38,685 nucleotides of DNA from Magnetospirillum moscoviense (GCF_001650635.1 NZ_LWQU01000136.1:1-38685), one strand, 5' to 3'; shown: positions 8,202 through 17,494, numbered from the stretch's first letter. Notes: generated from the letters alone by a model not told the origin. Program-made: numbers and translations.

Positions 8202-9020
8202 ATGAGCACCTCCATTATCAATGCCTATTCCAAGGAATATGGCGACAAGGTCCATGTCGCGTATCAGCGACAGGGCTCGAAGCTGCGCAATACCGTGCGT
8301 GCCCGCAACAACGTCAATGGCGCCATCGCGGTATTCCAGAAGGTCGGCAAGGGGTCGGCCAGCACCAAGGGCCGTCACGGCAAGGTGCCGGTGATGAATA
8401 TCGATCACGAAGCGGTCGAATGCCAGCTGTACGACTATTATGCCGGTGACTGGAATGACAAGCTCGACCAGCTGAAGGCCGACGTCAACGAGGAACAGGT
8501 GCTGGTCAATGCCGGCGCCTACGCGCTGGGCCGCAAGACCGACGAACTGATCATCACCGAACTGGACAAGTCCACCAACTACGCCCTGGACGGCACCACC
8601 GCCTTGACCAAGGCCAAGGTCCTGCTTGGGTTGGAAATGCTGGGCAACGCCGACATTCCCGACGACGGCGAACGCACCGCCGTGGTCGGCTGGAAGCAAT
8701 GGTCGGACCTTTTGCAGATCCAGGAATTCGCCGACGCCGATTATGTCGGTTCCGACGATCTGCCGTGGAAGGGCGCCCAGGCCAAGCATTGGCTGGGAAC
8801 CCTGTGGATGCCCCATTCCGGCCTGACCAAGTCGGGCACCGTGCGCCATTGCTACTGGTATCACAAGACCGCCATCGGCCATGCCTCGGGCTGCGACGTC
8901 AAGTCGGAAATCACCTATCACGGCGACCGTGTCGCCTGGTTCGTCAACAACATGATGAGCCAGGGCGCCGCCCTGATCGACGCCACTGGCGTGGTCAGCC
9001 TGCGCTGCCTGGAAGCCTAG
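8202..9020 (+). CDS. Major capsid protein
   Basis: A 272-aa protein starting MSTSIINAYSKEYGDKVHVAYQRQGSKL, the kind of N terminus seen in major head proteins of many T7-like prophages of Proteobacteria. The rest holds VPVMNIDHEAVECQLYDYYAG, a domain with VGWKQWSDLL, and WFVNNMMSQGAALID near the end, consistent with an HK97-type fold. The start at 8202 was chosen for GGAAGG eight bases upstream and for the family-like N terminus; the frame extends 50 codons further up through the structured spacer, which is not believed coding. A strong hairpin follows the stop. Confidence 0.85.
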   Translation: MSTSIINAYSKEYGDKVHVAYQRQGSKLRNTVRARNNVNGAIAVFQKVGKGSASTKGRHGKVPVMNIDHEAVECQLYDYYAGDWNDKLDQLKADVNEEQVLVNAGAYALGRKTDELIITELDKSTNYALDGTTALTKAKVLLGLEMLGNADIPDDGERTAVVGWKQWSDLLQIQEFADADYVGSDDLPWKGAQAKHWLGTLWMPHSGLTKSGTVRHCYWYHKTAIGHASGCDVKSEITYHGDRVAWFVNNMMSQGAALIDATGVVSLRCLEA

Positions 9021-9029
9021 CGCCCCTCC

Positions 9030-9056
9030 CCTGCCGCTGGCTTCCCCAGCGGCAGG
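9030..9056 (+). other. Strong hairpin after the capsid gene
   Basis: CCTGCCGCTGG (9030-9040) and CCAGCGGCAGG (9046-9056) form a perfect 11-bp stem with a CTTCC loop, ten bases after the capsid stop. No T run follows, so it is not a classic terminator. It would protect the capsid mRNA 3' end or lower read-through into later genes. Confidence 0.6.
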
Positions 9057-9095
9057 ATAAGGAGGCCCGCCAATCTGACTAGAGGGACCCCGAAT

Positions 9096-9365
9096 ATGGC
9101 TTACCTGTCCAAGAACCTGTCGGTGCTGTCCAGCGCCAACGCCTTTACGATGTGGCACTACACCACCACCGACACCGCCGCCACCGTCGATACCGAAGGC
9201 TATTTCAACCAGGCCTCGGGGATGCTGCGGGTCGGCGATTTCATCGTCGCCAACGTCGATACCGACGGCACCCCGGCGCACGGCCTGTTCGTCGTGCTGT
9301 CCAACGCTGCCGGCGTGGTCGATGTCGGCGACATGGTCGCCGTCGGCGGCACGGATACCGACTGA
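9096..9365 (+). CDS. Small phage protein next to capsid, possible decoration protein
   Basis: An 89-aa protein with TMWHYTTTDTAATVDTEGYF, MLRVGDFIVANVD and VVLSNAAGVVDVGD. Small proteins with the same pattern (W-Y-TTD, a Gly-Tyr-Phe turn, RVGD, then a short beta-rich end) are often found just after the capsid gene in podovirus-like prophages. A head-stabilising or decoration role fits size, beta-rich composition and place, but is not shown. The stop overlaps the next start as TGATG. Confidence 0.6.
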   Translation: MAYLSKNLSVLSSANAFTMWHYTTTDTAATVDTEGYFNQASGMLRVGDFIVANVDTDGTPAHGLFVVLSNAAGVVDVGDMVAVGGTDTD

Positions 9366-9559
9366 TGGGCCGCAAGCCCCAGCCCCCGGCGCAAGCCGGG
9401 GGCGTTTCCTCCGATCCGGTGGCGAACGCCCCGGATTTCAAGGAATTCGCCCTGTCCGGCGCCGGCATGGACGCCCCGGTTCCCGAACCCGGTGCGCCTC
9501 ACCGGCCGGTGCCGGTCAAGGTCCGCCATCGCTCCATGACCTTCCTGACCAGGGGGTGA
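9365..9559 (+). CDS. Small hypothetical phage protein
   Basis: A 64-aa Pro-rich protein with no recognised domain. Its start overlaps the previous stop and its stop is one base before the next start, so it is tightly fitted into the late operon, which supports it being translated. No signal peptide or membrane segment is seen. Confidence 0.5.
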   Translation: MGRKPQPPAQAGGVSSDPVANAPDFKEFALSGAGMDAPVPEPGAPHRPVPVKVRHRSMTFLTRG

Positions 9560-9560
9560 C

Positions 9561-10127
9561 ATGGCCCTGTCCGCCATCGCGCTGTGTTCGCGGGCCCTGC
9601 TGAAAATCGGCAGCGGCACCATCGCCAGCTTCGACGAAGGCACCGCCGAAAGCGAGGTGGCGGGCAATCTGTATCCGTCGGTGCGCGACGGCCTGCTGTC
9701 GTCGCATAACTGGACCTTCGCCACCGGCCAGGTGAGTTTGGCCCGGCTGGTGGCCAGCCCGGTGGCGGATTTCGACAACGCCTTCCAGCTGCCGGCCGAT
9801 TTCCTGCGGGCACTGTCGGCCGGGGTCGATCGCGGCCGGGGTCTGACCTATCGCATCCTGGCTGACCGCCTGCACACCAATGCCGACGACGTGGTGATGA
9901 CCTATGTCTACCGCCCCGACGAAATCAACTTCCCGCCTTTCTTCGATCAGGCGCTGATCGCCCGGCTGGCCGCCGAGTTCTGCATCCCGCTGACCGAAAG
10001 CACGTCGCGCGCTCAATTCCTGTTCGGCCAGGCCGAAGATGAATTCCGCCGCGCCAAATCCATCGACGCCCAACAGCACAGCCCGTCGGCCATCGAAAGC
10101 TTCCCGCTGGTCGAGGTGCGGTCATGA
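9561..10127 (+). CDS. Tail tubular protein A (gp11-like adaptor)
   Basis: A 188-aa protein with the family pattern of T7 gp11: ALCSRALLKIGSG at the N terminus, YPSVRDGLLSSHNWTFA, LPADFLRA, then VYRPDEINFPPFFDQALIARLAAEFCIPLTES. This protein forms the ring that joins the portal to the nozzle of the short tail. Length matches T7 gp11 (about 196 aa). The next gene starts in its stop codon (ATGA), as in related phages where the gp12-like gene follows directly. Confidence 0.87.
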   Translation: MALSAIALCSRALLKIGSGTIASFDEGTAESEVAGNLYPSVRDGLLSSHNWTFATGQVSLARLVASPVADFDNAFQLPADFLRALSAGVDRGRGLTYRILADRLHTNADDVVMTYVYRPDEINFPPFFDQALIARLAAEFCIPLTESTSRAQFLFGQAEDEFRRAKSIDAQQHSPSAIESFPLVEVRS

Positions 10128-12049
10128 AGGCGCCGTTCCAGGTTTACGGCTTCCCGTTGGGCCGGCTGGACCCCGACATGGCGGCGCGGGCCGACATGAA
10201 GGCCTATTACCAGGGCGGCGCCGAGGTGCTGAACATGCTGCCGCGCGCCCTGGGTGGGCTGGATCGCCGCCCCGGCTTCACCATGCGGGCCGAAATCCCC
10301 GAGGCCGCCACCGGCTTCCGCCTGGCCCCGTTCGAGGCCGGCACCGCCGCGCGCTATCTGATGGTTTTTCTGCCCGGACTGATCCGCCTGTTCCACGACG
10401 GCGAACAGGTGCACGAAATCAGTCCAACGCCATGGGATGCCGCCAAGCTTGCCGGCCTCGCCTGGACCCAATCGCAAGATACCATGCTGCTGCTGCACAA
10501 ACTGGTGGCCACCCGCAAGCTGTTTCGCCAGGGCAGCCACACCAGCTGGACCTTCGACACCGTTTCGTTCAAGAACCCGCCGTCCTGGCAGTGGGGCGCC
10601 GACACCGCCGGTACCGTCACGCCGTCGGCGAAGACCGGGTCGGCCACCATGACATCGAGTTCGGCCGATTTCGCCGCCCCGGTCGATATTGGCTGGACCG
10701 TCCGCCTGCCCACCGGTCACGGCATCATCACCGCCAAGGCGTCTGACCTGGTGGTGACCGTCGATATCAAGGACGAACTGAAGGACACCAATGCCGTCCA
10801 GCCCGGCGATTGGTCGGTCGAGGAACCGGCCTGGTCCGATGCGCGCGGCTGGCCGTCGGTCGGCACCTTCCGCCAAGGCCGCCTGCATTTGTTCGGAACC
10901 ACGGCGCTGGCGGCCAACGGCTGGTGTTCGCGGGTCAATGCCCCGTTCGATTTTTTCGGATCTGACGAAGCCCTGGCCGACGAAGCAGCCGATTTGTCGT
11001 GTGAAGATGACGGCGTCAACGCGGCGGTCGGCTGCATTTCCGCCTCGCGTCTGATCGTCACCACCACCGGCGGCCCATTCGCCGTTCCGCAAAGCCCGAC
11101 CACCCCGGAAAATTACGATGCCGAACGCATCGCCCGGGTGAAATGTTCGGCCATCCCGCCGGTCGAGGCCGATGGCGTCGTCGCCTTCGTGTCGGCCGGC
11201 GACGACGATCTGCACCAAAGCATCTATGAACTGGTCTACGAGGAAGCCTCGGAAAGCCGCTTCCTGTGTTCCGACCTGGCGCTGTTTTCCGCCACCACCA
11301 TCAACGCGCCGGTGGCGATGTCGGCCCGGCGCGGCTCGGGGTCGAACACCGCGCAATACATGTATGTCGTCAACGGCGACGGCACCATGGCGGTGCTGCA
11401 TTCGCGCCGCGCCGAAAAGGTTACCGCCTGGGCGCTGTGGCGCACCGATGGCGATTTCCTGGATGTCGCGGTGGTCGGCAACACCGTTTATGTGGTGACC
11501 AAGCGCATTATCGCCGGCACCACCCGCTACTTCCTGGAAACGCTGGACGAAGCGGCCCTGGGCGATTGTTCGATCCGCCAGACCGCCGAAATCCCCACCG
11601 CCACCTGGACCGGCCTGGGTCTGTTCGATGGTCATGCCGTCCGCGTCGTTGCCGATGGCGCCGTCGCCGGCACCTTCACCGTCGCCGCCGGCACCATCAC
11701 CCTGGACGCCCCGGCCGCGTCGATCGAGGTGGCGTTGCCGTTCTCGTGGGTGGTCGAGACCATGCCGGTCGAAGCCCAACTGGCCGACGGCACCCTGGTC
11801 GGCACCATGGCTCGGGTGTGGAAATGGGCGGTGCATGTGCAAAATGCCGGCACTTTCCGGGTCAACGGCCGGCTGGTCGAACACCGCCGTCTCGACACTG
11901 CTCGGTTCGACCAGGCCCCGACCCTGAAAGCCGGTGTGATCGAAGGCAAGGATTTGGGCTGGAGCAAGTCCAAGCCGATCCGCGTCGAAGGCGATGATTT
12001 GCAGCCGGCCACCATCTTGAAAGTCGTCGCCTTCCTGTCGGCGGCGTAA
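10124..12049 (+). CDS. Tail tubular protein B (gp12-like nozzle)
   Basis: A 641-aa beta-rich protein starting QVYGFPLGRLDPDMAARADMKAYYQGGAEVLNMLPRALGGLDRRPG, in which the Y-GGAE-NM-P-G-RRPG sequence is typical of the nozzle or stabilisation proteins of T7-like tails. Repeated short beta motifs run through the middle (LRLF, VYVV, YVVNGDG), consistent with a propeller-like body. It forms the distal tail tube through which DNA and internal proteins leave. It starts in an ATGA overlap with the gp11-like gene. Confidence 0.85.
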   Translation: MKAPFQVYGFPLGRLDPDMAARADMKAYYQGGAEVLNMLPRALGGLDRRPGFTMRAEIPEAATGFRLAPFEAGTAARYLMVFLPGLIRLFHDGEQVHEISPTPWDAAKLAGLAWTQSQDTMLLLHKLVATRKLFRQGSHTSWTFDTVSFKNPPSWQWGADTAGTVTPSAKTGSATMTSSSADFAAPVDIGWTVRLPTGHGIITAKASDLVVTVDIKDELKDTNAVQPGDWSVEEPAWSDARGWPSVGTFRQGRLHLFGTTALAANGWCSRVNAPFDFFGSDEALADEAADLSCEDDGVNAAVGCISASRLIVTTTGGPFAVPQSPTTPENYDAERIARVKCSAIPPVEADGVVAFVSAGDDDLHQSIYELVYEEASESRFLCSDLALFSATTINAPVAMSARRGSGSNTAQYMYVVNGDGTMAVLHSRRAEKVTAWALWRTDGDFLDVAVVGNTVYVVTKRIIAGTTRYFLETLDEAALGDCSIRQTAEIPTATWTGLGLFDGHAVRVVADGAVAGTFTVAAGTITLDAPAASIEVALPFSWVVETMPVEAQLADGTLVGTMARVWKWAVHVQNAGTFRVNGRLVEHRRLDTARFDQAPTLKAGVIEGKDLGWSKSKPIRVEGDDLQPATILKVVAFLSAA

Positions 12050-12059
12050 GGAGAAGATC

Positions 12060-13061
12060 ATGGGCAAGAACGCAGGCGCCACCATCCTTCCCCTGCTGGC
12101 CATCGGTGGATTGGCGATCGCCACCGGTGGTTTCGGCCTGGCTGGGGCTGCCGCCGCCGAGGGGATGGCTGGCGGCATGGCCGCCGCAGAAGGCTTGGCG
12201 GGAACCTTGACGGTTGCCGACACCGCACTTCTTGCGACTGAAACCATGACGGTTGCCGACACTGCCCTTCTGGCTGGCGAAACCATGACGGTCGCCGATA
12301 GCGCCGCGCTCGCTGGCCAGACAATGGCCGGCGCTAGCTCTGCCGCCCCCCTCACCGCCGGTATCGGCACCACCGCCCCCGGCGCTTTCGTGTCCGGGTC
12401 GGAACTGGCCGCCTTGGGCGCGCCGCAGGGGATGCTGGCCAGCACCGCGCCGGCCGCCGTCAGCACCGCGCCCGCCGCCATCGGCACCACCGCGCCGACG
12501 GCGACGGTGGCCACCATGGGGCCGACTTCGGCCGCAGCACCTGGCATGATGCCCGTGGTCCCGGCCGCGCCAAGCTCCAGCCTGTTTCCGTCGCTGATCG
12601 GTGGGTCCGGTTCCGGCGCCCTGCTGACCTATGGCGAGGCGGCCGGCCTGGGCGTTTCCGCCGCCTCCAGCGCGATGCAGGCGTCCAATGCCCAGGCCTC
12701 GGCCGAAGCCCAGCAGGCGGCGCTGGAACAGCAGCGCCTGGCGACGGAACTGGACGCCGAAACCCGCGCGCGAGACAACGAGGACAATCTGCGCGGCGTG
12801 CTGGCAGCCCAGTCGGTGATGTTCGGCGCCCGTGGTGCCAGCCAGGGCGGCCAGACGGCGGCCCGCCTGGTGGCCTCGGCGGTCGGCGACGCCAACGACC
12901 AGGGCGACGTCATCGCCGCCGAGGAGCTGGCGATGCGGGCCGATAACGGCCTGCGTCGCGCTGCGCTCCGCCGGTCGGCCAAGGGCGAGCTGTTCGGCTC
13001 GGGCCTGCAATTCGGCCGCGATGCCTGGTCGGTGCTGTCCGGCCGCCGGGCGATCGGGTGA
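12060..13061 (+). CDS. Internal virion protein (gp14-like)
   Basis: A 333-aa protein of very low complexity in its first 170 residues (Ala, Gly, Thr, Met), with a hydrophobic N terminus (ILPLLAIGGLAIATGGFGLAGAA) that could insert into a membrane. The C-terminal part has a helical region (QQAALEQQRLATELDAETRARDNED) and LAAQSVMFGARGASQGG, a pattern seen in the smallest internal core protein of T7-like phages, which forms a pore in the outer membrane during DNA entry. It starts after a strong site (AAGGAGAAG). A 13-residue repeat occurs at 51-89. Confidence 0.7.
   Translation: MGKNAGATILPLLAIGGLAIATGGFGLAGAAAAEGMAGGMAAAEGLAGTLTVADTALLATETMTVADTALLAGETMTVADSAALAGQTMAGASSAAPLTAGIGTTAPGAFVSGSELAALGAPQGMLASTAPAAVSTAPAAIGTTAPTATVATMGPTSAAAPGMMPVVPAAPSSSLFPSLIGGSGSGALLTYGEAAGLGVSAASSAMQASNAQASAEAQQAALEQQRLATELDAETRARDNEDNLRGVLAAQSVMFGARGASQGGQTAARLVASAVGDANDQGDVIAAEELAMRADNGLRRAALRRSAKGELFGSGLQFGRDAWSVLSGRRAIG
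12208..12324 (+). repeat. Three tandem 39-bp coding repeats
   Basis: Three in-frame copies encode TVADTALLATETM, TVADTALLAGETM and TVADSAALAGQTM at residues 51-89 of the gp14-like protein. Copies one and two are closest, the third more diverged. The repeats widen the low-complexity N-terminal region. Confidence 0.85.
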
Positions 13062-13065
13062 CGTC

Positions 13066-15168
13066 ATGAGCTTGCGCGGTCGCACCACCTTCCCGTCATC
13101 CCTGGCCCGGTCCACCCGGCCTCGCCGGTCGCTGGCATCGGCCGGCGCAGCCGGCGGCACCGGCGCCGCCCTGGCCGAATTCCTGTCGCAGACGGCCGGC
13201 GACATGATCCAGGACGCCCAGACCGCAGACGCCGAGCAGGTCGCGATCCAGGCCCGCCAAGAAGGGGCGGCGGCCGGCGTCAAGGCCGGCGCCGATGGCG
13301 GTGTCATCGCCCTTGCCCCCGGCGACACCGTGCGGGCCAAGGCGTTCAATGACGCCATGGTTGGCGGCTACACCGCCAGCCTGGACGTCTACACCCACGC
13401 CAAGGCGACCGAGTGGAAGGCCCAATATGCCGACAATCCCGACGGCTTCAAGGACCAGTGGGCGGCGCTGTCGGCCGGGCTGGTGCGAAACCAGCCGGCC
13501 GAATTGCAGCCCGAGGTGCAAGCCCAGCTACTGAAGCGCGGCGCCCTGATGCACTCGGACCTGGTCGCCGCCAAGGCCACCAAGGATTTGCGTCTGGCCG
13601 AGGACCGTGCCAACGGCGACATGCTGTCGGCGATGCTGAACGCCGACGGCCAGTCGGAACAGGCCTGGCGATCGGGCAACGCCACCGCCGCCGCCGGCCA
13701 TGACGCCACCTGGGCCGATTATCTGACGCGCCGCACCGACCTGCACGAGACGCAAAAGGTGCAACTGGCCGACGGCTTCCGCCGCAATCGCGCCCGCGCC
13801 GCCGTGCTGGGGGAATTCGACCGCGTCAAAGCCAAGGGGCTGGACGCCGCCGAAGCCTTCGTCCGCCGGCTTCCCGCCGCCCACAAGGACCAGGACCCTG
13901 ACGATTTGACCCGCTGGCAGGCGGAAATGGAACGCGGCCTGTCGGATCTGAAGGAACAGCGCCGCGAGGCTTTGTCGGCCCTGCACGACCAGGCGGCCGA
14001 CGCGCTGTTTCGCGCCGAACGGGGCTATGGCGCGCAGCCGCTGGTCGATCTGGCCAACAAGGCCCGCACTCTGGGCGATGACCGCCTGGCCGCCCGCCTG
14101 TCGCAAACGGTTCGCGCCGCCGATCTGGCGGTTGATCTGGCCCATATGCCGCTGCCGGCCCTGGCCGCCAAGGCACAAGATTATGAACAGACGGCCAAGG
14201 CTGGCGGCGATCCGCGCCGCGCCGAAATCGCCCGGTCGGTGCTGGCCGAACAATCCAAGGCCCTGGCCACCGACGCCATCGGCCATACCCGCCGCCAAGG
14301 TTTCGCCGTTCCGGCCATCGACTGGTCCAATCCCGACAGTCTGGCCGAACGCACCCGGTTCGCCGACCGGCTGTCGGGCATTCACAAGATACCGGTGTCT
14401 GCCCTGGACAAGGCCGAGCTGGCCGACCTTCATGCCCGGCTGGACGCCGGCAGCCCCGACGACAAGGCCCGGCTGCTGGGCAGCCTGGCCAAGGGGTTCG
14501 GCACCCGCCGCCTGCCCGAGGTGCTGGACGCCATCGGCGCCAAGGACAACGAAACCGCCCAGGCCGGGGCCATCGCCGCGCGCGGCGGCAATGGCGGCCA
14601 GGTGGCCCGTGACATCTTGTTCGGCCAGGCGCTCAGGAAGTCGCTGTCTTCCGACAAGGCCGGCGGCGGCCGCCAATATCTGCCGCCCAAGGATGAAGCG
14701 TTTCGGCTGTTCTTCGAAACCGCCTTGCCGCCTGCCGCCCTGGCCGCCATGGCCCCCGAAGATCAGGCCGGCATTCAGCAGGCGGTGATTTCCAGCTATG
14801 CCGCCAAATCGCATGCCGCTGGCAAGGCCCATCAGGTGGCGGTCGATCCTGTGCTGTTTCGTGCCGCCGTCACCGATGTCACCGGCGGCGTGGTCGCCTG
14901 GAACGGCAAATCCTTCCCGGCGCCCCGGCCGGGCGTGACCCAGGCCGACATCACCAAGCTGGTCGATGGCCTGACCGACAACGATTTCCTGATGGCCCAG
15001 GACAAGGTGACCCCTGCGCAGGTCCGCCATCACGGCCGGTTCGTGATGAAGGAACCGGGCCGCTATTTCGTCGAGATCGGCGGCGCCTTCGTGCACGACA
15101 AGTTCGGGCGTCCGCTGGAACTGGATTTGGGCTTCAAGGCCCGGCTGAACCGCATGGGGGCCGACTGA
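13066..15168 (+). CDS. Internal virion protein (gp15-like)
   Basis: A 700-aa mostly helical protein between the gp14-like and gp16-like genes, which is the place of the middle internal core protein in T7-like phages. It has long Ala/Lys/Glu-rich helices (such as DLVAAKATKDLRLAEDRANG), repeated helix-turn patterns, and a C terminus with YFVEIGGAFVHDKFGRPLELDLG. No enzyme motif is seen. The start at 13066 lies four bases after the previous stop; a longer frame reaches back to 12832 but only overlaps the previous gene. Known gp15 forms part of the tube that spans the periplasm during injection. Confidence 0.65.
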   Translation: MSLRGRTTFPSSLARSTRPRRSLASAGAAGGTGAALAEFLSQTAGDMIQDAQTADAEQVAIQARQEGAAAGVKAGADGGVIALAPGDTVRAKAFNDAMVGGYTASLDVYTHAKATEWKAQYADNPDGFKDQWAALSAGLVRNQPAELQPEVQAQLLKRGALMHSDLVAAKATKDLRLAEDRANGDMLSAMLNADGQSEQAWRSGNATAAAGHDATWADYLTRRTDLHETQKVQLADGFRRNRARAAVLGEFDRVKAKGLDAAEAFVRRLPAAHKDQDPDDLTRWQAEMERGLSDLKEQRREALSALHDQAADALFRAERGYGAQPLVDLANKARTLGDDRLAARLSQTVRAADLAVDLAHMPLPALAAKAQDYEQTAKAGGDPRRAEIARSVLAEQSKALATDAIGHTRRQGFAVPAIDWSNPDSLAERTRFADRLSGIHKIPVSALDKAELADLHARLDAGSPDDKARLLGSLAKGFGTRRLPEVLDAIGAKDNETAQAGAIAARGGNGGQVARDILFGQALRKSLSSDKAGGGRQYLPPKDEAFRLFFETALPPAALAAMAPEDQAGIQQAVISSYAAKSHAAGKAHQVAVDPVLFRAAVTDVTGGVVAWNGKSFPAPRPGVTQADITKLVDGLTDNDFLMAQDKVTPAQVRHHGRFVMKEPGRYFVEIGGAFVHDKFGRPLELDLGFKARLNRMGAD

Positions 15169-17450
15169 TGTTTGTTTCCGAAGCCTCGATCCGATCCGCC
15201 ACCGACCTGGCCGCCGCCCGCCCGCTGGTCGGCCCGGTGCTGGATTATGACGCCTCGCTGGCCAGGGCGCTGGACGATCAGCGCTATCGGCTGAATTCCA
15301 ATTCCGAAAGCCGGTCGCGGCGCGACCTTTATGACGATTATGCCGACGAAGTCTTCCAGGCCACCGGCCAACGGCTGGAAAATCCCTGGCGAGTGTCGGA
15401 CCAGCACCATAATTACGCCCAAAGCGCGGACGACGTGCGCCGCAATCTGGCCTGGCGTCAAGCCCAGGTCGATGCATTCCATGCCCGGATCGAGGAATTG
15501 GCGCCGGCCCATCCGCAGGTGCCGGTCAAGTCGGCCGCCGACATGCAGCAGCAGGTGTTCGCCCGCGCCCGCCAGGTCAAGGACGATGCCGCCCGCCCCG
15601 GCACCGAAGTCGGCTGGTCCGGCCTGGGCTCGTTCCTGGGCTCGGCGCAGGGCGTGATGGAAGACCCGCTGCAATGGGCCATGCTGGTGTTCGGCGGCGG
15701 CGCTGGGGCCGGCGTCAAGGCGGCTGCCCAGGCGACCCTGGCCGAACGGCTGGCCCTGGCCGGCAGTGCCGTCGCCGGCACCGCTGGCCGCGAGGCGGTG
15801 GTTGGCGCCGCTGGCGAGGCCTTGGTGCAAACCAGGGTCGCCGATTTCAACCAACGGGCCGGGATCGATTATGGCCTGGGGGATGCGGCCGAACAGGTGG
15901 CCTGGGCCGCTGGCGGCGGCGCCGTCCTGGGCGGCGGCCTGCACGCCGTCGGCCTGGGCATGTCGGGCCTGCTTGATCGTTGGCAGGCTGCCAAGGCCGC
16001 CGGCCAGGTGGTCGAAGACGGCGAAACCCGCGCCGCCGAAAACGTCTTGAAGGGCGTGGCGGCGGCGCGGGCCGGCAATCCGTTCCCGGCCGGCGTGGAA
16101 GGTGATGTGGCATTTTCAGACGCCAGCGATACGGTGTTCCGCGCCTTGCGCTCGGGCGATCCGATCCCTGCCGAGGTGGAAGCCCGGTTCCGCGCGCACA
16201 GGATCGACACCCTTGGCGATCTGACGGCCCGCGCCTTGGCTGATCCCAAGGCCGGAGACGTCGTGGTGTACGGCGTCATGCCGCCGCATCAGGTCAGGGC
16301 TGCATTCCAAGACTGGCCCGACAGCAACGATTTCCGCACGCACCCAGTTCGTCGCCTGACCAGCGACACCGTGCGTCACATCGTCAATGGCCACGGCCAG
16401 GATCAAATCCCGTTTCGCCTCGAACACGTCAGCCTGATCCCCGACGTGGTCGAAGGTGGCGAGTTGGTTTCATCGGGCATTGGTAAAGGCGGCCATGAAA
16501 TTAAGTGGCGACGGCTGATCGACGGCAACTGGCTGACCGTGGTGGAAATCGCCAAGAGCGACAAGCGCCCCATGTTTGGCGTCGTTACCGCCTATTGGAA
16601 CAAGGGGCCGAAAGACGGCGGCGGTGGCCCAAAGGGCGCACCGCCGCGTGACGCCCGTTTCACCGGTTCCATGGCCGAAAGCCCCGAAACACACGGCACC
16701 GATGGCAATCCACGGCCCGCAGGTGACAGTCCCGTCACCACCAATATGCGCGCAGCGCGTAATGAGCGCAAGTCCCTGCCGCCAGAACTGGCGCCGCCGT
16801 CTTCCCGCCCGCCCGAGACGCTGTCGGCCTTCCTGCGCCGCAAGGGCGGCCTCAGGGACGATGACGGCTGGCTGGCCCATCTGGGCATCGACAACAAGCT
16901 GCGGCCCGGCCTGATTTCCGCCAAGGGCCAGCATCTGGACGATGCCGCCCTGCGTGCCTGGGAAGATGGCTTCTTTCCCGAATATGCCGAACGCCCCAGC
17001 CCCGACCAGCTGCGCCGCGCCATCGCCGACGATCTGGATATCGAAGGCGCCGACCGGGTGCGCGGTACCGACCTCAACGCCCGGCTGGAATGGGATGCCT
17101 ATCATTCCGGCCTGGCCGAGCTTGACCGTATGGGGGTCGATCCCTACGGCAAGAGCTGGGCTGAAATCCAGGCCGAAGTTGGCGCCTTCCACACCCGCGA
17201 AGCGGCCGACGCCAATGCCTGGCGTCAAGCCCTGGCATTCATCGACCCGGCGGCGGCCAAGGCGCTGGATGACGAAACCGCCTTCATTGCCCGGATATCC
17301 GGCGATCTGCTGGCCGACGACGTCATGGTGCCGTCAAGCCTGGTCGATGACGGCGCGCAAATCCTGCGGTCGGCCCGCGAAGCGCTGGACGAAGCCGACG
17401 ACGATGCCCTGACCTGGGGCTCTGCCATCACCTGCTGGGGGAAAATGTGA
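15168..17450 (+). CDS. Internal virion protein (gp16-like) with a PBECR-type nuclease domain
   Basis: A 760-aa protein in the place of the largest internal core protein. Residues about 1-290 are helical with Ala/Gly-rich hydrophobic stretches (near 175-275), suited to membrane passage. Residues about 390-478 form a separate domain: TVRHIVNGHG (H404, H409), VSLIPDVVEGGELV, KGGHEIKWRR, WLTVVEIAKSDKRP and VVTAYW (T474, Y476, W477). This His, Lys/Arg and Thr pattern matches the PBECR (phage Barnase-EndoU-ColicinE5/D-RelE-like) nucleases known from phage polyvalent proteins and polymorphic toxins. Residues 545-640 (LSAFLRRKGGLRDDDGWLAHLG, RPGLIS) are a segment often seen at the C-terminal side in alphaproteobacterial phage core proteins. 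No lytic transglycosylase motif was found. It probably enters the host with the DNA. Confidence 0.72.
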   Translation: MFVSEASIRSATDLAAARPLVGPVLDYDASLARALDDQRYRLNSNSESRSRRDLYDDYADEVFQATGQRLENPWRVSDQHHNYAQSADDVRRNLAWRQAQVDAFHARIEELAPAHPQVPVKSAADMQQQVFARARQVKDDAARPGTEVGWSGLGSFLGSAQGVMEDPLQWAMLVFGGGAGAGVKAAAQATLAERLALAGSAVAGTAGREAVVGAAGEALVQTRVADFNQRAGIDYGLGDAAEQVAWAAGGGAVLGGGLHAVGLGMSGLLDRWQAAKAAGQVVEDGETRAAENVLKGVAAARAGNPFPAGVEGDVAFSDASDTVFRALRSGDPIPAEVEARFRAHRIDTLGDLTARALADPKAGDVVVYGVMPPHQVRAAFQDWPDSNDFRTHPVRRLTSDTVRHIVNGHGQDQIPFRLEHVSLIPDVVEGGELVSSGIGKGGHEIKWRRLIDGNWLTVVEIAKSDKRPMFGVVTAYWNKGPKDGGGGPKGAPPRDARFTGSMAESPETHGTDGNPRPAGDSPVTTNMRAARNERKSLPPELAPPSSRPPETLSAFLRRKGGLRDDDGWLAHLGIDNKLRPGLISAKGQHLDDAALRAWEDGFFPEYAERPSPDQLRRAIADDLDIEGADRVRGTDLNARLEWDAYHSGLAELDRMGVDPYGKSWAEIQAEVGAFHTREAADANAWRQALAFIDPAAAKALDDETAFIARISGDLLADDVMVPSSLVDDGAQILRSAREALDEADDDALTWGSAITCWGKM

Positions 17451-17491
17451 TGCTGACCTGTTCGTTCAACCCCACCGTCAAGAAGGAGTAA
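17450..17491 (+). other. 13-codon mini-frame between the internal virion and endolysin genes
   Basis: ATG at 17450 overlaps the preceding TGA, and a TAA at 17489-17491 ends the frame after MLTCSFNPTVKKE. The AAGGAG that serves the endolysin start (17495) lies in its last codons. It may couple endolysin translation to the upstream gene, or be a chance frame. Confidence 0.3.
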
Positions 17492-17494
17492 GCG

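Noticed and set aside
10013-12547. Long minus-strand open frame across the tail tube and gp14-like genes
   Set aside because: It is a mirror of codon bias on the other strand; the + strand genes have family matches, ribosome sites and overlapping starts.
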